Positions 14,285 to 23,192 are shown, numbered from the stretch's first letter. The stretch is DNA of 32,191 bases from Asaia bogorensis (GCA_945873195.1 CAMCDA010000030.1:1-32191), one strand, 5' to 3'. The notes: generated by a model from the sequence alone, not told the origin. Translations and numbers: made by a program.

Positions 14285-15991
14285 TCAGAACGGCTCGGGG
14301 TAATGCCCGGCATAGAAGCTGATCGGCGGCTTGGCGTCAGGATCGGTGATGATGTCCAGAAGCGTCGGCTGGCCAGAGGCAAAGGCGGCGTCCAGCGCGG
14401 CGCCGACGTCTTCCCCTCGTTCCACCCGCACGCCGTTCACACCGCAGGCGCGGGCAATGGCGGCGTGGTCGACCGCGGCGAAGTTCACGGCATCGGTATG
14501 CTCGCCGAAGATCACGTCCTCCGCATGCTTCTGGTACCCGAGGATCCCGTTGTTCAGGACCATTACGGTGATCGGAAGTTGCAGCCGGCGCAAGGTTTCC
14601 AGTTCGGCCCAGCTATGGGCGAAGCCGCCGTCGCCGCAGAGGCAGACGACGCGCCGGTCGGGGGCGGCGAACTGCGCGCCGATCGCCATCGGCAGGCCCC
14701 AGCCGAGGCCGGCGATCCCGCGCGGCGTCAGGAAGCGCTGCCCGGCCTGGCGCGAGGTCAGCCCGCCGACGATCCAGATCGAGGAATAGGACGCATCCGC
14801 CACGGCAATGTCGGACGCGGTCATGCGCTGGTCGAGTTCGGCCATCACCCGCTCCGGCCGCACCGGGCCGCCATCGCGGGACCGAACGCCGGCGACGACA
14901 TTGCGCCAATCGGCGACGGCGGATGCGATCTCGGCTTCCACCGCCGGACGGGCGGCCTTCCGCGCCGACAGGTCACGGGCCAGCATCGCCTCACGCAAGG
15001 CTTCCAGCGTCAGGCGGGCGTCGCCCAGCAGGCGGTGGGATTCATAGTTGCGGCCGATCTCCATCGGATCGGTGTCGAGATGGATGAAAGTCGTATCGGG
15101 TGAAAACAGCTTCCAGCTGTCGGTGCCGTTCTGGTTGGTGCGGTTGCCGACGAGCAGGACGACATCCGCCCGCTCGATCATGCCGCGCATGCCGAAGCTG
15201 CGCGCGCCGCGGCCCATGACATAGCCGACGACACCCAGGGTCAGGGGATGGTTTTCATCCGCCACGCCCTTGCCCATCGTCGTGGTGCCGACCGGCAGAT
15301 GCGCGTCCTGTTGCAGGGCGGCCAGCGCCGCGCTCGCGTCCGACAGATGCACGCCGCCGCCGGCGACGATCACGGGATGGCGTGCGTTCGCCAGCAGGTC
15401 GGCGGCCTTGGCGATGGCGGCCGGGTCGGCGATCGTGCGGTCGAGCGGGTAGAAGCCCAGGCGGGCGGTGCGCGGGGAGGGCGGCGGGGCGTCCTCCACC
15501 AGCAGGTCGGCGGGGACCAGGATGACGGCGGGGCCAGGCCGGCCCGATCCGGCGGCGGTGAAGGCCATGTCCACATAGTCTTCCAGCCGGTCCGCGCGAT
15601 CGATGCGGCGCACCCATTTGGCGACCGGGGCGAACATGTTCAGGTGATCTAGCTCCTGGAACGCGTTCTTGTCCGTCGTGGCCCTTGTGACTTCCTGCAC
15701 CAGCGCGATGATGGGGATGGAGGCCTTCAGCGCCTCGGCCAGCGGGGCCACCAGCAACGTTGCGGCCGGCCCGTTCTGCGCGGTGACGACGCCGATGCGG
15801 CCTGAGACTCGGGCATAGCCGTCGGCCATGGCGCCGCCGGCGTTCTCCTGCCGGTAGGCCGCCTGCTTGATCCCGACAAGCGGGGCGGCGAGATGGAAGG
15901 CCGAGGGCAGGCTCTGCCCGAAGGTGACGGTCACGCCGTGGCGGGCAAAGGCTTCGGCCAGGCGGAGGGCAACGTTGGCGTTCGTGGACAT
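14285..15991 (-). CDS. Thiamine diphosphate-dependent enzyme (acetolactate synthase-like)
   Basis: A 568-residue ThDP enzyme with the three-domain layout of the acetolactate synthase, benzoylformate and oxalyl-CoA decarboxylase superfamily. The PYR domain carries the activating glutamate E49 in RQENAGGAMADGYARVSG. The middle domain contains VIVAGGGVHLSDA and TTMGKGVADENHPL. The PP domain has the Mg/ThDP motif GDGGFAHSWAELETL with GDG at 453-455 and NN at 480-481, then ILGYQ. No partner regulatory subunit (ilvH-like) is present, so branched-chain synthesis is unlikely. It probably carries out a catabolic decarboxylation or carboligation of a 2-oxo acid. It is the third gene of the five-gene unit; the preceding gene ends 66 nt upstream. 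Confidence 0.88.
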   Translation of the reverse strand: MSTNANVALRLAEAFARHGVTVTFGQSLPSAFHLAAPLVGIKQAAYRQENAGGAMADGYARVSGRIGVVTAQNGPAATLLVAPLAEALKASIPIIALVQEVTRATTDKNAFQELDHLNMFAPVAKWVRRIDRADRLEDYVDMAFTAAGSGRPGPAVILVPADLLVEDAPPPSPRTARLGFYPLDRTIADPAAIAKAADLLANARHPVIVAGGGVHLSDASAALAALQQDAHLPVGTTTMGKGVADENHPLTLGVVGYVMGRGARSFGMRGMIERADVVLLVGNRTNQNGTDSWKLFSPDTTFIHLDTDPMEIGRNYESHRLLGDARLTLEALREAMLARDLSARKAARPAVEAEIASAVADWRNVVAGVRSRDGGPVRPERVMAELDQRMTASDIAVADASYSSIWIVGGLTSRQAGQRFLTPRGIAGLGWGLPMAIGAQFAAPDRRVVCLCGDGGFAHSWAELETLRRLQLPITVMVLNNGILGYQKHAEDVIFGEHTDAVNFAAVDHAAIARACGVNGVRVERGEDVGAALDAAFASGQPTLLDIITDPDAKPPISFYAGHYPEPF

Positions 15992-16057
15992 GGAGGTCTC
16001 CTTACCCGGGAGACTACCGCGATGCCGGACGGACGGCCATGGGCGATACCGCCCATA

Positions 16058-16813
16058 TTATGCAACGATCACCCGCTCCACCCCGATGCCTCGGCAATCC
16101 ATTTCATACTCCAGCCCGACAACCGGCGGGCGGGCGAAGTGCCAGGTCAGGCCGTGCGGCGCGGCCCCGCGACGGATCAGGATCTCGGGCAGCAAGGCGT
16201 GGATGTCCTGGACCGTGTAGACCTGCGTACCGGTCACGGCGGCCCAGCCGGTGCCTAGCAGAGCCATGCGCCGTTCGATCTCCCCCACGACGAACGCCGC
16301 CTTCTCCCGCATCGCGTCGGGGGAGACATCGTCCAGCCGCACGATGTGGTCGCGGTAGTTGCCGCGGCCCTCGGGCGACTCGCCGCTGCCGGCGACCATG
16401 AAGGATGGCGGCGCATCCGGGTCGGGCCTGGTGAAGCAGAACGCCTGGAAGCCGGGTTCGGCCGGCTTGTCGAGCTCGGGGCAGACATTGCTGCGGGCGA
16501 CCGGGTTGGCCTGCCCGGTCATGATGCCCCATTCGGTCAGGACCTGGGCATAGGCCAGGTTGAAGGTCCGGAACCCTTCCTCGGTGAACGGCGCCGGAGA
16601 GCGCAGTTCGCAGGCGCAGAACGCGGTCAGTGGCCGACCCTGGTCCTGGAGGAAAGCGGCGATGCGCCGGAAGCCCTCGGCCACCGGCACGACGCGGGAG
16701 AAACGGACACGCTCGATCCGATGGCCCGCCAGGGCACGCACCCCGGCGGAATACTGGAAGACACCGGGGGCGTAGGCGAAACCGCCTGGGGTGAAGTCGA
16801 TCGTGCCCGTCAT
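16058..16813 (-). CDS. CnbZ-like (2-amino-5-chloromuconate deaminase family) protein
   Basis: A 251-residue protein that I recognise as the group annotated as CnbZ-like, related to RidA/YjgF-type deaminases. Marks are the start FTPGGFAYAPGVFQYSAGV, the block AFCACELRSPAPFTEEGFRTFNLAYAQVLTEWGI, NPVARSNVCPELDKPAEPGFQAFCF, SFMVAGSGESPEGRGNYRDHIVR and the end PPVVGLEYEMDCRGIGVERV. CnbZ proper removes ammonia from aminomuconates in aromatic amine degradation. Whether this copy does so is unknown, and no ring-cleaving dioxygenase is in view. It starts 8 nt after the flavin reductase-like gene. Confidence 0.65.
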   Translation of the reverse strand: MTGTIDFTPGGFAYAPGVFQYSAGVRALAGHRIERVRFSRVVPVAEGFRRIAAFLQDQGRPLTAFCACELRSPAPFTEEGFRTFNLAYAQVLTEWGIMTGQANPVARSNVCPELDKPAEPGFQAFCFTRPDPDAPPSFMVAGSGESPEGRGNYRDHIVRLDDVSPDAMREKAAFVVGEIERRMALLGTGWAAVTGTQVYTVQDIHALLPEILIRRGAAPHGLTWHFARPPVVGLEYEMDCRGIGVERVIVA

Positions 16814-16821
16814 GATGGCTC

Positions 16822-17472
16822 CTACTCAGCGGCCTTGGCGGCCTTGCGCTTCGCCCATTCCTCGACCGAGATGCGCGGCAGCTCGAACCGGTCGGTCACG
16901 CGGGAATACCAGCCACCGCCGTGCAGACGGCCGATCAGGTCCAGCTTGGGCGTATCGATATAGCAGCGATCCTTGTCCAGCACGCAGTCGTCCTGGATGT
17001 GGAAGGCCACGACCTTGCCCAGCACGACGGCGCGGTCGATGCCGACATCGACGATGACCAGGCGCTCACACTCCATGGCGACCGGGGCTTCCGCGATGCG
17101 GGGCACCTTTACATGGGTGGAGGCCGCGGTGGTCAGGCCGGCTTCCTTCAGCTCATCGACGCCCTTGGGGAAATCGATGGCCGTGATGTTCATCGGTTCG
17201 GCGAGCGCGAAGCTGCACAGATTGACCACGAACTCGCCGGTGCGGCGAATGTTGCCGCCGGTGTCCTTGACGTCGCCCGGGCCGCGCCCGCCGATGCCGA
17301 AGGCCACGACCGGCGGGTTGCCAGACATCGCGTTGAAGAAGGAGAACGGCGCGCAGTTCACCGTGCCGTCGACGTCCTGGGTGGTGACCCAGGCGACCGG
17401 GCGCGGGCCGATGGTCGCGACCAGAAGCTTGTAGACATTCTCGTTCGTGACATTCTGCAGGTCGAACAGCAT
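16822..17472 (-). CDS. Flavin reductase-like / flavoredoxin FMN-binding protein
   Basis: A 216-residue split-barrel FMN-binding protein. The family start is LLVATIGPRPVAWVTTQDVDGTVNCAPFSFFNAMSGNPPVVAFGIG, with the conserved flavin-contacting N-A-P-x-S-F-F segment. Then follow KDTGGNIRRTGEFVVNLCSFALAEPMNITA, VPRIAEAPVAMECERL and VVLGKVVAFHIQDDCV. Members either supply reduced flavin to a monooxygenase or catalyse reductions themselves. It is the first gene of the five-gene unit, 8 nt ahead of the CnbZ-like gene. No monooxygenase partner is nearby, so the electron acceptor is open. Confidence 0.88.
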   Translation of the reverse strand: MLFDLQNVTNENVYKLLVATIGPRPVAWVTTQDVDGTVNCAPFSFFNAMSGNPPVVAFGIGGRGPGDVKDTGGNIRRTGEFVVNLCSFALAEPMNITAIDFPKGVDELKEAGLTTAASTHVKVPRIAEAPVAMECERLVIVDVGIDRAVVLGKVVAFHIQDDCVLDKDRCYIDTPKLDLIGRLHGGGWYSRVTDRFELPRISVEEWAKRKAAKAAE

Positions 17473-17592
17473 TAGGGAAACCTCCTGGTATTTGCCGGGA
17501 GCGTTACGCGCGCGATCGGGACCTGTCCAGATCGCCCCCCGCCGGAGCGGGGATCACGATGCGTCCCAGCGTCCCCCCGGTCTCTGCCCAAC

Positions 17593-17665
17593 GTCATCCC
17601 GGGTTCGTCCCGGGACCAATCGCGGCAGGGTGCTGGTATTGGTCCCGGCACAAGGCCGGGATGAC
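17593..17665. repeat. Dispersed palindromic repeat, copy B
   Basis: A 73-bp element bounded by GTCATCCCGG and CCGGGATGAC. It shares the core GACCAATCGCGGCA, TGCTGGT and GGCACAAGGCCGGG with copy A at 9397-9473, with each outer hairpin a few bases shorter. It lies in the 310-base spacer 17473-17782 between the divergent flavin reductase-like gene and the membrane protein gene. A further small hairpin, CCCCGC-CGGA-GCGGGG, is near 17538. Nothing else is supported there. Confidence 0.8.
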
Positions 17666-17782
17666 GCGGGAGGGGAGGCGGCAAACCACCCGGCAAACCC
17701 GAGCAGAACAACACGCCACAACCCAACACCCCACCGCGCCTCCCGTCTGGCCAGACGGCCCTGCCCCCGGCAACATCACCGT

Positions 17783-19225
17783 GTGACCAACCGCCGAACC
17801 ATCGCCCCCAGTGCCTGGGCCTACCTGCTGGCCTGCGCCGCGATCCTGCTGCACCAGTTCCTTGCAGTCCCCGGCGCCGGCTGGTTCGCCGGCCTGGCGA
17901 TGCTGCTGTTCCTGGTCATGGAATTCCCCCGTCAGCGCCGCTACGCCCAGGTCCTGTTCCTGGTCCTGACCGGCGCCGGCCTGCTCGCGATCGCGGCCAG
18001 TGACCGGAAGTTGGCCCTGTTCCTCGATGGCTGGCAGCGCGGCGCGGTCTATGGGGCGTTCTTCCTCGCTTTGACGACCCTGCGCGACGCGGCCGAGACC
18101 AGCCCCCTCGTCCGCTACTGCGGCCAGCATCTGGTGGCCCAGCCGCCCGGCCGCCGCTACGCCGCCCTGGCCGGAGGCGGGCATCTGTTCGGGATCATCC
18201 TTTCCTACGGCAGCATCGAACTCCTGGGCGCGATGGTGGCTCGCGCGAATGGGCGGGGGATGGGGGTTGCGAATGCGCGGGGGATGGGGCGCGCGAATGC
18301 GCGGGGGGTCGAAAACGCCAACGCGCGCGGCACCGAACAAGCCGAACGGGGCAAGCGCATGCTCCTCGCGATCCAGCGCGGGTTCTGCGTGATGAACTGC
18401 TGGAACCCCCTCAACCTCATGACCGTCGTGGTCGCTACCGCCGTGCCCACCGCCTCCCTCCACCTCCTGCTGCCCCTCGCCTTCGCGACCTCCCTCGGGA
18501 TCATGGCCGTCGGCTGGCTGGAGGACCGGTTGATGCACCCAACCCCACCACCCGAACCGGCCCCCGGCGGCTGGGGCATCCACCTGGCGTTGGTCCTGTT
18601 GGTCCTCGCCGTCATGGTGGCCTCCGAGGCCACCAGCCTCCTGCTCGGCGTCTCCCTTGTCGCCGCGGTCACCCTGGCCGTGCCGCTGGCGGCCCTGATC
18701 TGGATCGCCACCCAGACCAGCCACTTCGTCCGCCCCGTCACACCAGGTCGAATCGCGGGAGTCCTCGGCCGCCGCATCGCCCGCTTCGTCCCTCGCGTGC
18801 CGGCCTTTCGCGGAGAGGCCACGGTCCTCGCCGGCTCCGGTTTCATGGGCGTGACAGTGGGCGCGGTCCTGCCGCCCGACCTGCTGGCGCCGGTGATCGG
18901 GGTGCTGCCGCCGATTCTGGTGCCCCTGCTGGTCCCCGTCGTGCTGATCGCCACGGGCCAGATCGGGTTGAACCCGATTGCCATCGTGGCGCTGATCGGC
19001 GCCGCCCTGCCCGACCCCGCCGCCCTCGGCATTGCCCCATCCGCCCTCGCCCTCTCCTGCATGCTCGGCTGGGGGCTGGCGGTGGGCATGACGCCGATGT
19101 CGGCCTCGGCCATCATCACGGCGCGCTGGGCGGGGGTGTCGCCCTGGACCGTGGGGTCACGCTGGAACGCGGCCTACACGGCGGGCGGGCTGGTGCTGGC
19201 CTGGGGGGCGATCCTGCTGGTCTGA
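17783..19225 (+). CDS. Polytopic membrane protein of unknown function with an 8-residue tandem repeat
   Basis: About 480 residues from GTG 17783, which begins just before the first membrane helix (SAWAYLLACAAILLHQFLAVPGA). The open frame extends to 17447, but that stretch runs through the palindromic repeat and is not protein-like. Roughly 11 to 12 hydrophobic segments are visible. The halves meet at a cytoplasmic-looking loop with GKRMLLAIQRGFCVMNCWNPLN, a motif I associate loosely with ion-transporter-type permeases but cannot assign. The loop carries four 24-bp in-frame repeats (18245-18340; units like ANARGMGR). It is convergent with the next gene, 6 nt away. Confidence 0.75.
   Translation: MTNRRTIAPSAWAYLLACAAILLHQFLAVPGAGWFAGLAMLLFLVMEFPRQRRYAQVLFLVLTGAGLLAIAASDRKLALFLDGWQRGAVYGAFFLALTTLRDAAETSPLVRYCGQHLVAQPPGRRYAALAGGGHLFGIILSYGSIELLGAMVARANGRGMGVANARGMGRANARGVENANARGTEQAERGKRMLLAIQRGFCVMNCWNPLNLMTVVVATAVPTASLHLLLPLAFATSLGIMAVGWLEDRLMHPTPPPEPAPGGWGIHLALVLLVLAVMVASEATSLLLGVSLVAAVTLAVPLAALIWIATQTSHFVRPVTPGRIAGVLGRRIARFVPRVPAFRGEATVLAGSGFMGVTVGAVLPPDLLAPVIGVLPPILVPLLVPVVLIATGQIGLNPIAIVALIGAALPDPAALGIAPSALALSCMLGWGLAVGMTPMSASAIITARWAGVSPWTVGSRWNAAYTAGGLVLAWGAILLV
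18245..18340 (+). repeat. Four 24-bp tandem repeats inside the membrane protein gene
   Basis: Units start at 18245, 18269, 18293 and 18317. They encode ANGRGMGV, ANARGMGR, ANARGVEN and ANARGTEQ. The DNA units drift gradually from first to last, and unit length keeps the frame, so copy number can vary without breaking the protein. Confidence 0.85.
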
Positions 19226-19231
19226 GACTCG

Positions 19232-20401
19232 CTACGGCCGAACCAGCATGACCTCATGCCGAGCGAGCTTGCGGTGCAGGAGGAACAGCGGGACCACCAA
19301 AGTGGAGATTGCCGCCGCCGCCAGCACCCCACCCGCCGGCCCGCCATACTGGTCCGCCACCCAGCCGCACACCGCCGGCCCCACCGTGCCGCCGGCGTAG
19401 TAGAGCGAGTAGAACAGCGCCATCCCGACCGCCCGGTTCTCAGGCCGAGCGGAAAGGGTGCCAACTGCCATGATGATCCCGGGCTGGATCGACCCAAGCA
19501 CCCCGACCAGCACCGCCCAGAACACCGGCATCCCCGCCAGGGCGATCCCCACCATTCCGACGATCAGGGTGACCGTGCCGATCAGGAAGATCCGCAGCGC
19601 CCCATGGCGCGCCGCCAGCCCGCCGCCGAACATCGTCGCGGGCACGTTGCCCCAGGTCGCGATGGTCATCACCACGCCGATCAGCGCCAGCGAGTCGCCT
19701 CGGATCGTCAGCATCGAGGGCACATAGGACGCGAAGGCCGCGTAGCCGGCGGTGTAGGCGGTCCAGGTCGAGCCGGCGATGGCGAGCAGCAGGCACTCCC
19801 GCGGGCCAGGCAGGGAGAATTTCGTCGACACCCCCGCCACCAGCGGCGACGGCCGGAAGCTGCCCAGGAACAGGACCAGGGAGATCGCGGCGAGGACGGC
19901 GTCGCTCGCCAGGGCCGCGCGGACACCGTGGGTCGAGGCCAGCAAAGGCAGGACAAGCTGCGCCAGCCCCACGCCGATCGGGTAGGAACAGACCGACACG
20001 CTGATCGCGATCATGAAGCGCTTGCCGGTGAACCAATCGGCGATGATCTTGTTCTGCAGCACGATCATCGCGACCGCGCCGAAGCCGGCAATGGTGCGGC
20101 CGAGCGCGATGCCGGCGGGATCGTCGTCCCACACGCCGATCACGGCGCCGGCGACCATCAGCGCCAGGCCGCCGCCAAGGACGATGCGGTCTCCGATCCT
20201 GCGGGCGAGCATGCCCAGCGGCAGGGCGGCGAAGGCGCCCATGAGCATGTAGGCGCCGATCATGGCGCCGAGTTCGCTGTAGGAGAGGTTGAAGCGCGGC
20301 ACCAGGTCGGGGGCGAGGGTCGCGACCGTCTGGAACTGGTAGCCGAAGCTGATCCGCGCCAGGGCTAGCGCGGCCAGGATGAACCAGGGCCGAAGCGTCA
20401 T
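19232..20401 (-). CDS. MFS transporter
   Basis: A 389-residue major facilitator protein with about 12 membrane segments. The first helix is RPWFILAALALARISFGYQFQTVATLAP. The loop motif reads LPLGMLARRIGDRIVLGGG, and the GRTIAGFGAVAMIVLQNKIIADWF segment is helix 4 with loop 4-5. The second half has the related MFGGGLAARHGALRIFL. The start is ATG 20401, with AGGCGGG before it; a GTG 24 nt upstream (20425) is an alternative. It ends 6 nt from the convergent membrane-protein gene. No regulator is adjacent and the substrate is unknown. The spacer 20402-20483 contains only a perfect CGCGCCA-TGG-TGGCGCG hairpin (20447-20463). Confidence 0.9.
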   Translation of the reverse strand: MTLRPWFILAALALARISFGYQFQTVATLAPDLVPRFNLSYSELGAMIGAYMLMGAFAALPLGMLARRIGDRIVLGGGLALMVAGAVIGVWDDDPAGIALGRTIAGFGAVAMIVLQNKIIADWFTGKRFMIAISVSVCSYPIGVGLAQLVLPLLASTHGVRAALASDAVLAAISLVLFLGSFRPSPLVAGVSTKFSLPGPRECLLLAIAGSTWTAYTAGYAAFASYVPSMLTIRGDSLALIGVVMTIATWGNVPATMFGGGLAARHGALRIFLIGTVTLIVGMVGIALAGMPVFWAVLVGVLGSIQPGIIMAVGTLSARPENRAVGMALFYSLYYAGGTVGPAVCGWVADQYGGPAGGVLAAAAISTLVVPLFLLHRKLARHEVMLVRP

Positions 20402-20483
20402 GACCCGCCTACCGCCAAACGCCACGGACCAAACGCCCCGGCCTCGCGCGCCATGGTGGCGCGTTTCCCCCGGGGGTGAACGG

Positions 20484-20642
20484 CTAGAGCAGGAACACGC
20501 CCATCAGGATCAGCGTCACCACGGACAGCACGACGCTGATGGTCGTGGCGGTGGTGAAGCCGTTCCACATCCGCTGACGGTCGGCCAGGAGTTCTTCCGG
20601 CGTTTCCGGGCCTGTGAAGGTGCTGCTGCCGTGATCGGCCAT
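20484..20642 (-). CDS. aa3-type cytochrome c oxidase subunit IV
   Basis: A 52-residue membrane protein of the bacterial aa3-oxidase subunit IV family, a small subunit attached to the terminal oxidase in the inner membrane. TPEELLADRQRMWNGFTTATTISVVLSVVTLILMGVFLL shows the family's short polar head (the R-x-x-W-x-x-F motif) and a single helix. The start is ATG 20642, preceded by GAGGAACCC. It lies 58 nt after purN on the same strand; the main oxidase genes are not in view, as is usual for this subunit. Confidence 0.9.
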   Translation of the reverse strand: MADHGSSTFTGPETPEELLADRQRMWNGFTTATTISVVLSVVTLILMGVFLL

Positions 20643-20700
20643 GGGTTCCTCGGTGTCTATTTCGATCGGTATTGACGGTGTTTTATGGCAGCCCTGGCCA

Positions 20701-21381
20701 TTACGGCAAGGGGTTGGCCAAGCACGCGGCGGCATCGGCCGCCCGGGGCGGCAGGCCGGCGGCGAACGCGGCCAGGGCGGCGGGGTAGATCGCGTGCTCC
20801 TGCCGCAGCACGCGGGCGGCAAGGTCGGACTCCGTATCGCTCGGCAGCACAGGCACGGCGGCCTGGGCGAGGATGGGTCCCTCATCCATGTCCTGGGTCA
20901 CGACATGGACGGTGCAGCCATGCAGTTTCACGCAGCCGGCCAGCGCGCGCGCATGGGTATCCAGGCCGGGGAAGGCGGGCAGCAGGCTCGGGTGGATATT
21001 CAGCATCCGGCCGGCCCAGGCATCCACCAGGAATGGGGTCAGCAACCGCATATAACCGGCGAGGCAGATGATCTCCGCCCGGGCCGTCCGTAATTCCGCG
21101 TCGATCGCCCGTTCGTGCGCCGAGCGGTCGCCCTTGAAGGGGCGGTGGTCGACGATGGCGGTGGGAATGCCGGCCGCCGCGGCGAGGCCGAGGCCGCCAG
21201 CATCCGGCCGGTTGGCAAGGACCAGCACGATTTCCGCCGGAAACGCCGGATCGCGCGCCGCGTCGAGCAGCGCCGCCATGTTCGAGCCTCGGCCGCTGAT
21301 CAGGATGGCGGTCCGTCGCTTTCCGCCAAGGGGGACAACAGGGTTCACGCCAGCCATCCGGCCTGGGTTCACGCCAGCCAT
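20701..21381 (-). CDS. purN: Phosphoribosylglycinamide formyltransferase PurN
   Basis: Third step of purine synthesis: formyl transfer from 10-formyl-THF to GAR. The ORF of 226 residues has the family marks [54 protein letters not shown] and [24 protein letters not shown]; the catalytic Asn-His-Asp set is carried by NIHPS and the D of DEGP. The N-terminus is doubled: [14 protein letters not shown] arises from a 24-bp direct repeat over the purM/purN junction. The start is therefore ambiguous between ATG 21381, overlapping purM by 13 nt, and ATG 21357. It follows purM on the same strand, the normal order. Confidence 0.95.
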   Translation of the reverse strand: MAGVNPGRMAGVNPVVPLGGKRRTAILISGRGSNMAALLDAARDPAFPAEIVLVLANRPDAGGLGLAAAAGIPTAIVDHRPFKGDRSAHERAIDAELRTARAEIICLAGYMRLLTPFLVDAWAGRMLNIHPSLLPAFPGLDTHARALAGCVKLHGCTVHVVTQDMDEGPILAQAAVPVLPSDTESDLAARVLRQEHAIYPAALAAFAAGLPPRAADAAACLANPLP

Positions 21382-21388
21382 CCGGCTG
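21341..21388. repeat. 24-bp direct duplication at the purM/purN junction
   Basis: GGGTTCACGCCAGCCATCCG begins both at 21341 and at 21365, followed by GCCT and GCTG. Each copy holds, on the minus strand, an ATG for purN and a TGA in the purM frame position. The copy is in frame and adds eight residues to purN. Confidence 0.9.
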
Positions 21389-22448
21389 GGGGATCGATGA
21401 TGACGGAGGCCTCGCCCTCGGCCGCCACGATGGTGCCGATGTGGGTGACCTGCTCCCCGGCCTCGGTCAGCACGCGAGTCGCGGCGGCGGCGTCGGTTAC
21501 GACCACGGCCATGCCGATGCCACAGTTGAACACGCGCAGCATCTCCCGCGGGTCGATGCCGCCAGCGCGGGCGAGCCAGGCGAAGACCGGCGGCACCGGC
21601 CAGTTCGTGGTCACCGCGGCGGCGAGGCCGTCGGGCAGCACGCGCGGCAGATTGCCGACCAGCCCGCCGCCGGTGATATGCGCGGCGGCCTTCAGCAGGC
21701 CCGCTCGGTGCAGCGCCAGCAGCGACTTCACGTAGATACGGGTGGGCGTCATCAGCGCCTGCCCCAGCGTCAGGCCGGGGGCGAAGGCGGCCGGCGTGTC
21801 CCAGCCCAGCCCGCTGGCGGCGACGACTCGGCGGACCAGCGAGTAGCCATTGGAATGGACGCCCGAGCTGGCCAAACCCAGTACGGCATCGCCGGCGGCG
21901 ATGGCGGTGGGCAGAAGGTTGTCGCGTTCGGCCGCGCCCACGGAAAACCCCGCCAGGTCGTAGTCACCGCTGTCATACATCCCCGGCATTTCGGCGGTCT
22001 CGCCGCCGACCAGGGCGCAGCCGGCCTGCCGGCAGCCCTCGGCGATGCCCGAGATGACGGCGCGCGCCTGCGTGACATCCAGCTTGCCGGTGGCGAAATA
22101 GTCCAGGAAGAACAGCGGTTCGGCACCCTGCACGACCAGGTCGTTGACACACATGGCCACCAGGTCGATGCCCACCGTGTCATGGATGCCGGTATCGATG
22201 GCAATCTTCAGCTTGGTGCCGACGCCATCGGTGGATGACACCAGCACCGGGTCCTTGAAGCCAGCGGCCTTGAGGTCGAACAGCGCGCCGAAGCCGCCCA
22301 GCCCTCCCATCACGCCGGTTCGGCTGGTGGAGCGGGCGAGTGGCTTGATCGCCTCCACCAGCGCGTCCCCGGCATCGATATCCACGCCGGCGGAGCGGTA
22401 ATCGAGGCCATTTTCGGCCGTCGGACGCCCGCGATCTGCACTGGTCAT
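21369..22448 (-). CDS. purM: Phosphoribosylformylglycinamidine cyclo-ligase PurM
   Basis: AIR synthetase of purine synthesis; it closes the imidazole ring using ATP. The 359 residues show [119 protein letters not shown] and [19 protein letters not shown]. The start is ATG 22448 with AGAGGG upstream; the frame is open to 22568 but lacks support there. The stop TGA lies inside the first copy of the 24-bp duplication, so purN starts within purM. It is divergent from the CDP-alcohol transferase gene across about 180 nt. Confidence 0.97.
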   Translation of the reverse strand: MTSADRGRPTAENGLDYRSAGVDIDAGDALVEAIKPLARSTSRTGVMGGLGGFGALFDLKAAGFKDPVLVSSTDGVGTKLKIAIDTGIHDTVGIDLVAMCVNDLVVQGAEPLFFLDYFATGKLDVTQARAVISGIAEGCRQAGCALVGGETAEMPGMYDSGDYDLAGFSVGAAERDNLLPTAIAAGDAVLGLASSGVHSNGYSLVRRVVAASGLGWDTPAAFAPGLTLGQALMTPTRIYVKSLLALHRAGLLKAAAHITGGGLVGNLPRVLPDGLAAAVTTNWPVPPVFAWLARAGGIDPREMLRVFNCGIGMAVVVTDAAAATRVLTEAGEQVTHIGTIVAAEGEASVIIDPPAGWLA

Positions 22449-22628
22449 GGCGGCCCTCTTTACGGTAATCGAGTTGTTTGAGGCGGTCAGAAACCACAAG
22501 CCGCCGATGGATGGCAATGTTGGGTAAGGGCGCACCCGAGGAAATGGCGGTTGGGCATTCGGTGACACTGTATGCCGGATGCCGGCTGGCGCCTGTTTTC
22601 AGCCCCGCCCGCCGCTCCGGATCGTCCC

Positions 22629-23192
22629 ATGCCTGACGGTTCGCAATACCCCGGCAACGGCACCAGCGTCGTCTTCACGCTGGCGAACATGGTCACCTTC
22701 GCCCGTTTATGCGCCGTACCGCTGGCCTTCCTCCTGGTGCTGGAACACCGGCTGGCCGAGGCGTTCTTCCTGTTCGTCGCCGCCGGCGTGTCCGACGCGG
22801 TGGATGGCTGGCTGGCGCGCCGCTATGGCGGCAACGCGATCGGCGCCGTACTCGATCCGGTGGCCGACAAGACGCTGCTTGTGACGATGTATGTGACCCT
22901 GGCCGCGGTGGGCGTGATCCCGGTCTGGCTCGCGATCCTGGTGGTGTTCCGCGACCTCCTGATCGTCGGCGGCGTCATCGTGCTCGGTGTCCTTGGCCAT
23001 CCGATCGTGATCCGGCCTTTGTATATCTCCAAGCTCAATACGGTCTTCCAGATCCTGCTGATTGCCACGACCCTGCTGATCTCCGGGTTCGACCTGACGA
23101 TCCCCTACGTGGCCCAGGGGCTGGCGTGGGTGGTCGCGGCCACCACGCTGGCGTCCGGAGCGGCCTATGTGTGGTCGACCGCGCGTGCCTAG
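22629..23192 (+). CDS. CDP-alcohol phosphatidyltransferase (PgsA-like)
   Basis: An inner-membrane enzyme that transfers a phosphatidyl group from CDP-diacylglycerol to an alcohol such as glycerol 3-phosphate. The family signature is clear in DAVDGWLARRYGGNAIGAVLDPVADKT (residues 56-82): D59-G60, A63-R64, G72, D76 and D80. The gap between AR and G is seven residues, one shorter than the common eight. Several hydrophobic helices surround it. ATG 22629 was chosen because it lies closest to the conserved start of the helix FTLANMVTFARLCAVPLAFLL; ATG 22572 would add 19 residues. It is the first gene of the + strand run to ppx and overlaps the next gene by 26 nt. Confidence 0.88.
   Translation: MPDGSQYPGNGTSVVFTLANMVTFARLCAVPLAFLLVLEHRLAEAFFLFVAAGVSDAVDGWLARRYGGNAIGAVLDPVADKTLLVTMYVTLAAVGVIPVWLAILVVFRDLLIVGGVIVLGVLGHPIVIRPLYISKLNTVFQILLIATTLLISGFDLTIPYVAQGLAWVVAATTLASGAAYVWSTARA

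Noticed and set aside
14285-15991. Calling the ThDP enzyme IlvB (acetolactate synthase)
   Set aside because: No small-subunit gene or branched-chain neighbours, and the context is catabolic; only the superfamily is safe.
17447-17782. N-terminal extension of the membrane protein frame
   Set aside because: It crosses the palindromic repeat and is arginine/proline-rich; GTG 17783 just before the first helix is more sensible.
20447-20463. CGCGCCA-TGG-TGGCGCG hairpin as a terminator after the oxidase subunit gene
   Set aside because: No T run on the minus strand; the T's lie on the other side, where no + strand gene ends.
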